From RGIG1902 sp034926865 (lineage in GTDB: Bacteria > Bacillota > Clostridia > Oscillospirales > Butyricicoccaceae), in NCBI GenBank assembly GCA_034926865.1, contig JAYFQP010000014.1, positions 1 to 64,000 of the forward strand: a stretch of DNA of 64,000 bases, written 5' to 3'. Under the pieces are notes generated by a model. That model did no database searches. It was not told the origin of the DNA and saw only the letters and a program-made list of their open reading frames with translations. Numbering within the stretch: the first letter of the stretch is position 1; every line of letters begins with the position of its first letter. The translations under genes were made by a program, and so were the position numbers. Of the stretch, positions 52,720 through 61,651 are shown in pieces.

Positions 52720-53553
52720 TTATACCGTAATAAGCTTATAAAGCAGCTTTTCAAACTGCACGCCTTCTATTGGCGCGGTTCCCTGCTTATCTGTATATGA
52801 GGCACATTCCATGACAAAATGAGCAGCAGCATAAACAGCATCTTTAAGTGAAAAAGCTGAACCTATAAGTCTTGCGATTAAAACTGATGTAAAAAGGTCT
52901 CCGGTACCGGGGAAATAAACAGGCACCCGCTTATGAAAAACAAAGCCGGTTTCACCGCTAAGGCTGTCAATATAACCTGCTCCAAGCTGCCCATCCTTTT
53001 CAAGACCTGTGACCACTACCTTCCGCGCACCGTTATTAACAAGCTGTTTCATATATACAGCTGCTGCCTCAGCATTGTTTTCATAAGCATCCGGCTCCAT
53101 TCCCAGAAGCAGGGCACATTCGGTAAGATTGGGTGTTATAACATCGGCCTGAGAACACAGCCATCGGATTGACGTTATAAAGCTTTGATTTTTAACGATG
53201 GAATATGCTTTGCCATTGTCACCCATAACAGGGTCAACTATCATCAAGCAATCATCTTTACCGCAGAGCCTCCTTAGGGCAAGAACCTGCTCTATCTGTT
53301 TTTCTGAGCCAAGATAGCCCGAATAAACTCCATCAAGCTTCACGCCTATCTCTTCCCAGTTTTTTATGAAACCATCGAGATCATCGGTAAGATCCCTGAA
53401 TGTAACGTCCTTAAAAGCGGTGTGCGCCGAAAGCACGGCAGAAGGAACAGGGCAGCACTGTATCCCGCAGGCTGACAAAATTGGTATGGCCGTTGTGAGG
53501 GCACATCTTCCGAAACCTGAAATGTCATGGAATGCAGCTACTTTCTTTTGCAT
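52720..53553 (-). CDS. Pyridoxal/pyridoxamine kinase family protein
   Basis: A 277-aa PfkB-like kinase (PdxK/PdxY type): DISGFGRCALTTAIPIL near the N-terminus, DPVMGDNGKAY in the middle and the catalytic FPGTGDLFTSVLIARL near residue 220. It most likely phosphorylates pyridoxal or pyridoxamine to the cofactor form. In an operon with radC. Confidence 0.85.
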   Translation of the reverse strand: MQKKVAAFHDISGFGRCALTTAIPILSACGIQCCPVPSAVLSAHTAFKDVTFRDLTDDLDGFIKNWEEIGVKLDGVYSGYLGSEKQIEQVLALRRLCGKDDCLMIVDPVMGDNGKAYSIVKNQSFITSIRWLCSQADVITPNLTECALLLGMEPDAYENNAEAAAVYMKQLVNNGARKVVVTGLEKDGQLGAGYIDSLSGETGFVFHKRVPVYFPGTGDLFTSVLIARLIGSAFSLKDAVYAAAHFVMECASYTDKQGTAPIEGVQFEKLLYKLITV

Positions 53554-53580
53554 TGTAAACTCCTTATTTTGATGTATAAT
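53553..53580 (+). promoter_or_regulatory. Possible promoter of the DUF1445 gene
   Basis: TTGTAA (53553-53558) and perfect TATAAT (53575-53580), spacer 16. It overlaps the start region of the divergent kinase gene. Confidence 0.45.
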
Positions 53581-53624
53581 AATATTATAAAGTATAAGGC
53601 TACAAAGTCAATAAGGAGGAAAAT

Positions 53625-54410
53625 ATGAATTATTCATCCATGACTCCATCCGAGGTCAGAAAACTTATCAGAAATGGAGATATCTCGTGCCCAACCTCGG
53701 GCATGTGCGCCGGTTTCGCCCAGGCAAACCTTGTCGTTCTGCCAAAAGAAGACGCATATGATTTTCTTCTCTTTACACAACGGAATCCAAAATCATGCCC
53801 GGTTCTTGAGGTGTCAGACGTTGGCTCACGCAGCCTTCGATATATAGCGGATAACTCTGACATAGCGACAGATATCCCAAAATACAGAGTATACCAAAAT
53901 GGTATTATGACCGGCGAATATACAGATGTGTCATCACTTTGGCGTGATGATCTTGTTTCCTTTCTAATAGGATGCAGTTTTACCTTTGAGTCCGAGCTTT
54001 TAGAAGCAGGAATTGAGGTTAGGCATATTACCCAGGGCTGCAATGTTCCGATGTATATAACGGATATTGATACAGTTCCTGCAGGCCGGTTCAGCGGAAA
54101 AATGGTGGTCAGCATGAGGCCTATCCCCTACAATCAGGTAGTAAAGGCTGTGACAGTGACCGCCCAAATGCCAAAAGTTCATGGTTCTCCCATACATATA
54201 GGCGACCCTTCTGTTATAGGCATAAAAAATATTACAAAACCAGAGTTTGGAGATCCCGTCCAGATAAAAAAAGGGGAAGTTCCGGTTTTCTGGCCTTGCG
54301 GAGTTACCCCACAATCTGTAGTTATGAATGTAAAGCCACCATTTGTCATAACTCATGCTCCTGGGCATATGTTTATAACAGACGTTAAAAACTCAGATTT
54401 AAAGGATTAA
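53625..54410 (+). CDS. DUF1445 protein (putative hydro-lyase, YcsI type)
   Basis: A 261-aa protein of the DUF1445/YcsI family, seen from PSEVRKLIRNGDISCPTSGMC, RHITQGCNVPMY and the conserved C-terminal FWPCGVTPQSV and ITHAPGHMFITD motifs. A vertebrate relative acts as D-glutamate cyclase, and bacterial members are annotated as putative hydro-lyases; the reaction here is not known. AGGAGG precedes the ATG. Seven bases separate it from the next gene. Confidence 0.85.
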   Translation: MNYSSMTPSEVRKLIRNGDISCPTSGMCAGFAQANLVVLPKEDAYDFLLFTQRNPKSCPVLEVSDVGSRSLRYIADNSDIATDIPKYRVYQNGIMTGEYTDVSSLWRDDLVSFLIGCSFTFESELLEAGIEVRHITQGCNVPMYITDIDTVPAGRFSGKMVVSMRPIPYNQVVKAVTVTAQMPKVHGSPIHIGDPSVIGIKNITKPEFGDPVQIKKGEVPVFWPCGVTPQSVVMNVKPPFVITHAPGHMFITDVKNSDLKD

Positions 54411-54417
54411 TTATCTT

Positions 54418-57147
54418 ATGAAAAAGGCATTGTCCCTTTTGTTCCTGTTGGCGGTGCTGTTTTCGGCCGACACAGTAAACGCCGCTTCTCCTGACATTCG
54501 CGGAGTTTGGGTCTCGACTGTATATAATCTGGACTACCCTTCCAGCCAGGGCCTTTCAAAAGCACAACTTGAAGCGGAGGCAGATGATATAATCAATAAT
54601 GTGTCTAACCTTGGGCTGAATGCTTTGTTTTTTCAGGTACGGCCCTGCGCAGACTCCTTTTTCCCTTCCGACATATTTCCCTGGAGCGCCTATTTGAGCG
54701 GAACTCAGGGAGCTGCCCCGGACGGAGGGTTTGACCCGCTTGGATATTTCGTAAAAAAATGCCACGAAAACGGAATCGAACTTCACTGTTGGATCAACCC
54801 ATACAGGATCACCAAAACAAAGGCCGCTTCAAAAGAAGAGGCTTTGGCTTTGCTTTCCAAAACACATCCTGCAAGACTTCATCCGGAATATGTTGTGTTC
54901 CATTCGGACGGCTGTCTGTATTTTGACCCGGGCAACCCGGAAGCACAGGCGCTTATTTTAAGCGGCATAAAAGAAATAATCGACAACTATGATATTGACG
55001 GCATACATTTTGACGATTATTTTTATCCGGAAGCTGAGTTTGAGGATGCCGACACCTATGCAAGCTATGGCAAAGAGTATACGACTATCGAAGATTTCAG
55101 AAGGGCTTCAGTAACAGCCTTTGTGTCCAAAGTAAATGATCTTGTTGCCGCATCAAACAAGGATATATCCTTCGGAATCTCTCCGTTTGGCATATGGGCA
55201 AACAGCAGCGACAACCCCGAGGGCAGCAATACCGTTGGAAATCAGTCGTATTACTCTCATTATGCAGATTCGCTTTCTTGGGTCAAGCAAGGTATTGTTG
55301 ACTATATTGCCCCACAGCTTTATTGGAATATAGGAAACAAAGAAGGAGAGTTTAAAACACTGCTTGACTGGTGGAGCTCTGCTGTAAAAGATAAAGACGT
55401 CAAGCTTTATATTGGACAGGCCGCATATCGCATGAATGAGGCCGAAGTATCAAGCCCCTGGTTTGGTACTTCTGAAATAAAGCAGCAGCTCTCGCTTATG
55501 GATGACAGCGGCGTTGAGGGAACAATCTTTTTCAGATATGGCTCAATCAAGAATCACAGACCACTTTATTGGTTTATAAAATCCGCCTTTAACCCATCGG
55601 TTACGCAGAAAGATACAAATTCCCTGTACATTGCAAGAGGTACTCAGGAGTATACTTCCGGCCAATGGGTTTATTTTGCGGGATCCTCCAATTCAGCGCT
55701 TCCGCTTTACATCAATGGTACCGAGCTTGAAAGCCGCTCCGGAAATGGTTATTTCGGCTGCAACTTTCCTCTGGTCATGGGAGAAAACATCTTCTGGTTT
55801 ACAAACGGCTCGGAGGAGCGCAAGATAACGATATACCGTGTGGCTTCCAGCGCCAATACAAACCTGACCTTAAGTAAGGCAGAGCCGCTTTCTGATACCT
55901 ATTTTGCTGGGAACACAAATCTGGCCGTTGGGTGCAGCGCACCCAAGGCTTCAAAAGTATATGCCTTTGTATCATCAACAGCATCACGCCTTTATGATGA
56001 CGGAAGCGGATGCTATTCATCTGTTGATGTGCCTTCTGATAATGGCCATATTCTTTATACCTGTGAAAAAAACGGCATGGTAATGGCTCTGATATCTTCC
56101 GGGAAATATCTTGAGTCAATGCCTCTTTCAGCCATTGTTGCAAGCGATATGTGCGATATCTACTATAGCCCTGATAAAACAGCCGGAGCCTCCGGTTTTT
56201 TACAAAAGGGCATGGCGTTCAATATTGAAAGCTATGAAAATGGTTTTGCCTATAACAGTGCACTTGGCTATATTTATTGTGACGACCTCACCATTGATTT
56301 TGAAAATACTGTAGCTCCGATAGCGATAACCAACATATCAACGGGCAAAAGCTCAGTTGATTTTTATCCCGGCTCTCCCTGCTCCGTTTCTGCCAATTAT
56401 CATGACGGAACTTTATACATGACTTTTCCAAATATCTCTAAGGCGTTTCTGTTTGAGAGCGCTCTTTTCTCCAGCGTAACTTCTACAAAAGATGGCAGCT
56501 CGATAACTTATGCCCTAACACCTTCACAAGAGATATCGGGGTATGAGATCACCTATACTGAGGCCAAAGTAACGCTTACTCTATATCATAAACGGAGCTT
56601 TTCTGAAGGTATAACAGTTTTGATTGATCCGGGCCACGGCGGAGATGCTCTTGGCGCACCTGGCCTTAAGCAGGATGTATATGAAAAAGAAATCAACTTA
56701 ACGGCTGCTCTTATCCTAAAAGAACAGCTTGAAGCTCTTGGAATAAATGCGATTCTTACACGTGATTCTGATAAAGACCTATCCTTGAAAGAAAGATTGA
56801 CTAGCGCAATAACTCAAAAACCTGACCTATTTATTTCGCTTCATTCCAACAGCGCCGCAGAAGGTACAGATGGCCTTCAGCTTTATAACAACGAGATTTT
56901 TTCCAAAAGCAGTCTCTCAGGTGCAGTCATGACAAATATAAAGCTCCAGCTTAGCCAAATAGGCGAAGAATGCCTTCTCAATAATGATTCGAGATTATAT
57001 CTTTGCAGAGCCGAATCCACGAATGCAATATTGCTAGAAAATCAATATATAATAAACCCATATTGTTTTGAAAAACTTACTGATAGGGATTTTATGACAT
57101 CATATTACTCTGCTGTTGCACAAGGGATATATAATTATTTTAAATAG
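54418..57147 (+). CDS. Secreted GHL10-type glycoside hydrolase fused to an amidase_3 domain
   Basis: A 909-aa protein. Signal peptide (residues 1-22, KKALSLLFLLAVLFSADTVNA). Residues about 25-400 are a GHL10/DUF187 hydrolase-like domain (DIRGVWVSTVYNLDYPS; FFQVRPCADSFFPS; LHCWINPYR; IDGIHFDDYFYP). The middle 300 residues look like beta-rich linker domains. The C-terminal 170 residues are an N-acetylmuramoyl-L-alanine amidase (VLIDPGHGGDALG, the zinc ligand E in DVYEKEIN, LFISLHSN, and LLENQYIIN). It should act on peptidoglycan outside the membrane, perhaps during sporulation or cell separation. Confidence 0.9.
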   Translation: MKKALSLLFLLAVLFSADTVNAASPDIRGVWVSTVYNLDYPSSQGLSKAQLEAEADDIINNVSNLGLNALFFQVRPCADSFFPSDIFPWSAYLSGTQGAAPDGGFDPLGYFVKKCHENGIELHCWINPYRITKTKAASKEEALALLSKTHPARLHPEYVVFHSDGCLYFDPGNPEAQALILSGIKEIIDNYDIDGIHFDDYFYPEAEFEDADTYASYGKEYTTIEDFRRASVTAFVSKVNDLVAASNKDISFGISPFGIWANSSDNPEGSNTVGNQSYYSHYADSLSWVKQGIVDYIAPQLYWNIGNKEGEFKTLLDWWSSAVKDKDVKLYIGQAAYRMNEAEVSSPWFGTSEIKQQLSLMDDSGVEGTIFFRYGSIKNHRPLYWFIKSAFNPSVTQKDTNSLYIARGTQEYTSGQWVYFAGSSNSALPLYINGTELESRSGNGYFGCNFPLVMGENIFWFTNGSEERKITIYRVASSANTNLTLSKAEPLSDTYFAGNTNLAVGCSAPKASKVYAFVSSTASRLYDDGSGCYSSVDVPSDNGHILYTCEKNGMVMALISSGKYLESMPLSAIVASDMCDIYYSPDKTAGASGFLQKGMAFNIESYENGFAYNSALGYIYCDDLTIDFENTVAPIAITNISTGKSSVDFYPGSPCSVSANYHDGTLYMTFPNISKAFLFESALFSSVTSTKDGSSITYALTPSQEISGYEITYTEAKVTLTLYHKRSFSEGITVLIDPGHGGDALGAPGLKQDVYEKEINLTAALILKEQLEALGINAILTRDSDKDLSLKERLTSAITQKPDLFISLHSNSAAEGTDGLQLYNNEIFSKSSLSGAVMTNIKLQLSQIGEECLLNNDSRLYLCRAESTNAILLENQYIINPYCFEKLTDRDFMTSYYSAVAQGIYNYFK

Positions 57148-57161
57148 AAGGAGAAAAGGAT

Positions 57162-57848
57162 ATGAAACGCATCATCCTCGGAAATATGAATAATGTAAGA
57201 GATTTAGGAGGATACCCCTCTACTAGGGGGTATACAAAATATCTTCGTTTTCTGAGGAGCGATTGCCCAAAAGGGCTGACTAAGCCTGATTATGATTTTC
57301 TGTTGTCAAACAGCATTACTACAATCATAGATTTGCGAAACAGCATGGAGATTGAGCTTCATCCGGATCCATTTGAAACATGCGGGGGCTTTTCATACAA
57401 GAGCTGCCCGATGTTTGCAGACGGAAATATACCAGATGCGATAGAAGCAATTCCTACCTCATACCTCAGCCTGGCAACTACCCCAGACACCATAGGACCA
57501 GTTTTAAAGGCGGCTGCTGAAGCCCCTTCCGGTGTACTTTTTCACTGTACAGCAGGGAAAGATAGAACCGGCGTTGTGGCAGCTGTACTGCTGCGTATTG
57601 CCGGCGTTTCCAAAGATGATATAATGGCTGATTACATAGCCACGCAAGCATATCTTCTTTCTCCTTACAGGAGAATGCTTGAAAGCAACCCCGAGTTCCC
57701 GTTTTTTCTAACAAAAGCCGATATTGATTACATAGAAAAGTTTATAGATGGCTTTACGGATGCTTACCCCGATATTGACGCATATATCGAAGCCATGGGA
57801 ATAACTTTAGAAGAGAAAGAGCAAATCATCGAAAAACTTGTAAAGTAG
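57162..57848 (+). CDS. Tyrosine-phosphatase family protein (Tyr_phosphatase3)
   Basis: A 228-aa protein with the Cys-phosphatase loop HCTAGKDRTG (128-137, nucleophile Cys129) and the N-terminal NVRDLGGYPS motif common to this family. It could dephosphorylate tyrosine or inositol lipid-type substrates. It follows the amidase fusion by 14 bases, with AAGGAGAAAAGG in front, so the two may be co-expressed. Confidence 0.9.
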   Translation: MKRIILGNMNNVRDLGGYPSTRGYTKYLRFLRSDCPKGLTKPDYDFLLSNSITTIIDLRNSMEIELHPDPFETCGGFSYKSCPMFADGNIPDAIEAIPTSYLSLATTPDTIGPVLKAAAEAPSGVLFHCTAGKDRTGVVAAVLLRIAGVSKDDIMADYIATQAYLLSPYRRMLESNPEFPFFLTKADIDYIEKFIDGFTDAYPDIDAYIEAMGITLEEKEQIIEKLVK

Positions 57849-57850
57849 TA

Positions 57851-57886
57851 TAATAAAAAGGCGGCTTAATTGCCGCCTTTTTATTA
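57851..57886. terminator. Bidirectional terminator between phosphatase and comB-type gene
   Basis: TAATAAAAAGGCGGC (57851-57865) pairs with GCCGCCTTTTTATTA (57872-57886) around a six-base loop. Confidence 0.9.
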
Positions 57887-58576
57887 TATATCGATTTTCA
57901 TAGTGATATCATGACCACGCTTGTCCTTTGCTACCTTGAGTGCAAACGAAAACCTGTCGAATTCTGTACAAAGATAAAAATCTCTCTCAGGGGCAAATGC
58001 CTGATTTTCAGGGACAAAAAACCGTTTACCCGCGCCGTTTGGAAGTTTATCTATAGCTTTCTTGATATCATATTCTTCATCAAGCAAAAGAGCCCTTATA
58101 TACTCTGCGCAAAAAGTGTCCTCATCTGTGGGCTCCCTGTTTTCAAGCCCCATACAAACAAGAGAAACACGGCTGGGATCAAGGCTCTTTATGTAATGTG
58201 CCGTAGCATTCGCATTTACCAGAGCCCCCAGCAGTATAATATCTGCATTTTTTGCGGCAGCGATACCCTGGGTGCCAGCACTGGTGGTATGTATCAGCGT
58301 ACGGCCGAAAAGATCCGTATTTTCTATCTGAGATGGGGAATTCCCAAAATCAAAACCCTCTCCCATTTTAGCATGGCGCTCTCCAGCCAACAGATAATCA
58401 GGATTATCACGCTTCATTTCATAGGCGACTTCTATATCTGCTATGGGATATATTGACTTTGCTCCGTTGTGGAACGCATAGCTTTCAAAGCTGTACGCCC
58501 TGAAAACATCTATTATAACGGTTATACCTCTTGCCCTTTCAGCACCCGCTGTCAAATGATCTATTGTAATATTCAT
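57884..58576 (-). CDS. 2-phosphosulfolactate phosphatase (ComB) family protein
   Basis: A 230-aa protein of the ComB family: VIIDVFRAYSF at residues about 20-30, LLAGERHAKM, FDFGNSPSQI, and TTSAGTQGI with the conserved small-residue loop. ComB acts in coenzyme M synthesis in archaea; in clostridia its substrate is uncertain. ATG 58576 follows GGTGGGGAAG; the upstream frame to 58729 is discarded. Confidence 0.8.
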   Translation of the reverse strand: MNITIDHLTAGAERARGITVIIDVFRAYSFESYAFHNGAKSIYPIADIEVAYEMKRDNPDYLLAGERHAKMGEGFDFGNSPSQIENTDLFGRTLIHTTSAGTQGIAAAKNADIILLGALVNANATAHYIKSLDPSRVSLVCMGLENREPTDEDTFCAEYIRALLLDEEYDIKKAIDKLPNGAGKRFFVPENQAFAPERDFYLCTEFDRFSFALKVAKDKRGHDITMKIDI

Positions 58577-58678
58577 TTCTTCCCCACCTAAAGCTGTAAT
58601 TTGATTACTCATAGCTAACATTTTATTATGCAGCATACTCATTGTCAAGCTTGCGGACAGAACAGCCAAACAACCATG

Positions 58679-58706
58679 GCATATCCGATAATTTATCTCA
58701 TACCTC
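58679..58706 (+). promoter_or_regulatory. Possible sigma-E-type promoter of the deacetylase gene
   Basis: GCATATC (58679-58685) and CATACCTC (58699-58706) lie 13-14 bases apart, resembling the sigma-E pattern (KMATATT, CATACAMT), about 70 bases before the ATG. The bacillary pdaB is sigma-E controlled. Only a partial match. Confidence 0.35.
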
Positions 58707-58776
58707 AAGAATAATAGTCTTTTGGACATGTTCAGCGAATAACATTAAAACAAAAGACAGTCTTGGAGGTATTATC

Positions 58777-59337
58777 ATGAGAGTATTTCTTAAAAAGCAT
58801 CGTAAATGGTTACTGCCCGCCGTTGCGTTCATTTTTTTAGCTATAGCATTTTTTACTTCCAATCCCGGTCAGGCGGTTCTGGCTTCGGCAGTCAACCGTC
58901 AGCTACCTATTTACTGCGTGCAAAAAGACAGCAAGGTCGTTTCTCTCAGTTTTGATGCCGCATGGGGAAACGAGGATACTCAGCAACTTATTGATATTTT
59001 GGGGAAGTATAAAATAAAGGCTACTTTTTTTGTGGTAGGCCAATGGGTAGACAAATATCCAGAATCCGTCACGGCTCTCCATGCAGCCGGACACGAGGTT
59101 ATGAACCACTCGGATACCCATCCGTATATGACAAAACTGTCCGAGCAGGAGATCATCCAAAACGTTACAGCCTGCGATAATAAAATCGAAGCTATCACCG
59201 GAGTTAAACCATGTCTGTTCAGGCCGCCATACGGCGATTATAATGACAAAGTAGTAAATACCTTGAAATCTATCGATCACTACACCATTCAGTGGGACGT
59301 TGATACATCCCATATAAAAATAAAGCATCAAGCGTAG
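58777..59337 (+). pseudogene. Polysaccharide deacetylase, PdaB-like, 3'-truncated
   Basis: A 186-aa ORF: signal/anchor helix, then the NodB domain with SFDAAWGNEDT (first catalytic Asp region), the HSDTHP motif that binds metal (NHSDTHPYM), and RPPYGDYN. The frame then reads IQWDVDT and ends in an unrelated SHIKIKHQA tail, whereas family members continue another 65-70 residues with the last motif (LLH). So about the last quarter is missing, cut at about 59305. The ATG follows GGAGGT. DNA after the break is phage-like, so I read this as a gene interrupted by an inserted element; the missing half may lie beyond the right edge. Confidence 0.75.
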
Positions 59338-59358
59338 GAGTCAAATCCAATGTCATTA

Positions 59359-59403
59359 AGTTAAGGAGCTAACTTGAAAGTTGGCTCCTTAACTATTCTT
59401 TTT
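59359..59403. terminator. Bidirectional terminator at the element boundary
   Basis: AGTTAAGGAGC (59359-59369) pairs with GCTCCTTAACT (59384-59394), with an inner AACTT/AAGTT stem, followed by ATTCTTTTT. It serves the minus-strand DUF4062 gene. Confidence 0.8.
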
Positions 59404-59428
59404 ATGCCATACGTTTATTTAGTGAAGA

Positions 59429-60454
59429 CTATTTTTTCTTAATTGCTAACAGCTGGGTCATTATATGATCGCCATATTGTGTTAACGTCCAGTAATCAGT
59501 AGAATCCTTTACGCCTCTTTTGCGATTACTGAGCATTATTAAGCCGAGTGCTTTTAATTGGACTTTTATTGTCTTGAATGACTCCTCAGTAATTGTAAAA
59601 TCCTTAAAATTTTTAAGATTCTGAAACGTTTTTTTCTTTGCAATGCTATCTTTATACAATGTAACAAAGTAGCCTAAAATTTTGTGTAACTGGTATTCAC
59701 GGCATTCGTCTATTAAATACGGGGAGATAAAAGCAAATATTTCATTCCAAGTCACACGAATGGTGGGAGAACAATCAAAAATGTCGGTTTCGTCCTCTGC
59801 TGTACACTTAATATGTAGCTCAAACGTATCGTCACCTTGCGCAAGTGTCTCGGTTCCTTTTGGTGCCTGTGTCGCAATATCCGATAATTGTTTTCTTAAT
59901 TCCTCATTTTCACGTCGCAAGTCAATAATTTCCTTAATAGAATTTTCGTCTGTTAAATTGTCTGCTTTTATCCATCCTACAGCTGGAAACTCCTTGATAA
60001 GTTTTATTACACTTCGTGAAACCATTGAGCCTAAATCTTGAGGGGAACTCCAATATTTAACTAACTTTTTTTGGGCCAATTTCTTGAATGCTTCAAGTTT
60101 TTTCTTGCCGCTTTCTGTACTATCACACTTGCTGGAAGGTATATTACCAGGATCTTTAGGCAAAAAAGATATAATTGGCTTTCCAGAATCTAAAGCGTAT
60201 TCAAATTCCATTTGTGTATAGCTAATTCCCTTATCGTTTGTCGAACCATATCTGCCTCCAACAATTAGTAGATAATAATCGCAATCATCTATTACTTTCT
60301 TAATTAGCGTCCATTGATCTTCATTTGATGCCGGAAAGAGTTCCATCCCAGCTGGGATGCAGTCTAATTCTAACAAAGCTTGCATAACCTCTTTGCGCTC
60401 ATCCTGCAAATCTTCATAAGTAGAACTGATAAAAATCTGAAATCGTTTATCCAT
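59429..60454 (-). CDS. DUF4062-domain protein
   Basis: A 341-aa protein. The N-terminal 150 residues are a DUF4062 domain (FQIFISSTYEDLQDERKEVMQ; MELFPASNEDQW; YLLIVGGRYGS), a TIR-like fold found in several defence and signalling proteins. A short coiled coil (IIDLRRENEELRKQL) follows, and the C-terminal third looks like a winged-helix region. ATG 60454 follows AAGGAG. It lies between the lysis genes and the element boundary, where temperate phages often carry accessory genes, so a defence or superinfection-exclusion role is plausible. Confidence 0.8.
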   Translation of the reverse strand: MDKRFQIFISSTYEDLQDERKEVMQALLELDCIPAGMELFPASNEDQWTLIKKVIDDCDYYLLIVGGRYGSTNDKGISYTQMEFEYALDSGKPIISFLPKDPGNIPSSKCDSTESGKKKLEAFKKLAQKKLVKYWSSPQDLGSMVSRSVIKLIKEFPAVGWIKADNLTDENSIKEIIDLRRENEELRKQLSDIATQAPKGTETLAQGDDTFELHIKCTAEDETDIFDCSPTIRVTWNEIFAFISPYLIDECREYQLHKILGYFVTLYKDSIAKKKTFQNLKNFKDFTITEESFKTIKVQLKALGLIMLSNRKRGVKDSTDYWTLTQYGDHIMTQLLAIKKK

Positions 60455-60574
60455 TGTCAAACTCCTTGTAAGTAATATATGTAATTGAATCAGCTACCTC
60501 TAATTTCTACAATCTGTACTTTGCAAGCCGAGTATGAACCGCAGAGTATGGCCATAACCAGATACTTATTTATT

Positions 60575-60652
60575 TCATTGTAATCTACCCATAAGAAAAG
60601 ACAAGAACAGTTCCAATAAAAGTCCTATTGCTATAACTAGCAAAAACCGCAC
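60575..60652 (-). other. Hydrophobic 25-codon mini-ORF
   Basis: From a GTG inside the terminator stem of the small RNA, this frame encodes MRFLLVIAIGLLLELFLSFL and ends GRLQ, a strongly hydrophobic peptide resembling Fst-type toxins in outline (VIA ... GLxLE). No ribosome-binding site is seen. A toxin is conjecture. Confidence 0.2.
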
Positions 60653-60713
60653 AGAGATACTCTGTACGGTTTGGTCAAGGTCGATCAGTCAAACAGGCGC
60701 TTAGGCCTACCGA
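60640..60713 (-). ncRNA. Candidate small RNA in the phage-type region
   Basis: From a predicted start near 60713, the transcript would be about 74 nt and end in a perfect-looking terminator: AAACCG-ACAGAG (one mismatch) pairing with CTCTGT-CGGTTT, followed by TTTTG. The RNA has an internal AGGC/GCCT stem. No ORF with a ribosome-binding site lies within it. The gap 60455-60898 otherwise holds only this RNA, its promoter, one mini-ORF and the terminator at 60792. Confidence 0.45.
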
Positions 60714-60719
60714 TGTCTA

Positions 60720-60748
60720 ATTATACCAAAATATTCCGAATGATACAA
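60720..60748 (-). promoter_or_regulatory. Promoter of the candidate small RNA
   Basis: Minus strand TTGTAT (60743-60748) and a perfect TATAAT (60720-60725), spacer exactly 17. Confidence 0.6.
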
Positions 60749-60791
60749 CTAAAAAAGCCCCCGGGTGAGGATAAAAACAATTCTCATCTAT

Positions 60792-60836
60792 AAAAGCAGC
60801 AACGAAATGTTTTTATTGCATTTCGCTGCTGCTTTT
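60792..60836 (-). terminator. Terminator after the endolysin gene
   Basis: An 18-bp stem with a single mismatch (60792-60809 with 60819-60836) around a nine-base loop; the outer arm ends in TTTT on both strands. Confidence 0.8.
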
Positions 60837-60898
60837 AATTATAACCTCTTTACAAACGACAAGCTTTCAACTGATTTATTCGGAAGCTTTGAATATTT

Positions 60899-61651
60899 TT
60901 ATTTCTGCGCCCTCATGATCATTGCGGCCGCCTCTTCCTTTGTCACCAGTCCGCGCGGAGCGCTGCCGTCGGTAATTCCCTCGGTTTTAGCCTGGGTAAA
61001 AATCCCCTTGGCCCATGAGCTTGCCGGAAGCTTGTCCCTCGCGGCAAGGTAATTGTCCATCATTTTATCAAACTGATCTTGAGTTATCATATTATCCTCC
61101 TCAAATATGTAATATCGTGGCGCTCTGCTTGAACAATCCTGATCGAGGTATAAAGGCAGGACATATATGTCATTGCCGCTTATTGTCACCTTGCCATTGC
61201 GCCCTGCTTTATTAAACTTACCTACATAGTATCCGGGGTCCCATATAATAAACTTGCCGCCCCAGATACCACGCACGACGATGTAATGCCCGGCATCGCT
61301 GAAAAGCCCTGTATAGCCCGTCCTGTCCCCGCCCACGTTGGCGATCGCCCATGCGCCGCCCTTGAGGGCTTCTGCAAGCATATTCACATCGGAAGTGGTC
61401 TTGTATGGCAGACTAAACTTCTTACTTATCTGCGCCCCCAGGCGCGCCATATCAGTGCCGCTTGACGCCCTGGCCCCTACGGATATGCTGTAGGCTGCCG
61501 ACTGCTTCGGGGGCCATGCCTGCCCCGTTAGGCCCTCTACTATCATCGACATGCAGCATACCCCACAGCCAGAGCTTGCCACTGTGGCATTGGGCCTTGA
61601 GGCATGGGGATACGAGACGGATTTATATTTATTCTGGTTGTAATAGCTCAT
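60899..61651 (-). CDS. Phage-type endolysin: C39-like peptidase with a C-terminal cell-wall motif
   Basis: A 250-aa protein. The N-terminal 175 residues are a C39-like peptidase fold (SSGCGVCCMSMIVEGL with the catalytic Cys, GHYIVVRG and IWDPGYY for His and Asp). The C-terminal 65 residues (MITQDQFDKMMDNYLAA ... DGSAPRGLVTKEEAAAMI) resemble the SLH-like tail common in clostridial phage lysins. Overlaps the holin-type gene by four bases. It would cut wall peptides at lysis. Confidence 0.75.
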   Translation of the reverse strand: MSYYNQNKYKSVSYPHASRPNATVASSGCGVCCMSMIVEGLTGQAWPPKQSAAYSISVGARASSGTDMARLGAQISKKFSLPYKTTSDVNMLAEALKGGAWAIANVGGDRTGYTGLFSDAGHYIVVRGIWGGKFIIWDPGYYVGKFNKAGRNGKVTISGNDIYVLPLYLDQDCSSRAPRYYIFEEDNMITQDQFDKMMDNYLAARDKLPASSWAKGIFTQAKTEGITDGSAPRGLVTKEEAAAMIMRAQK

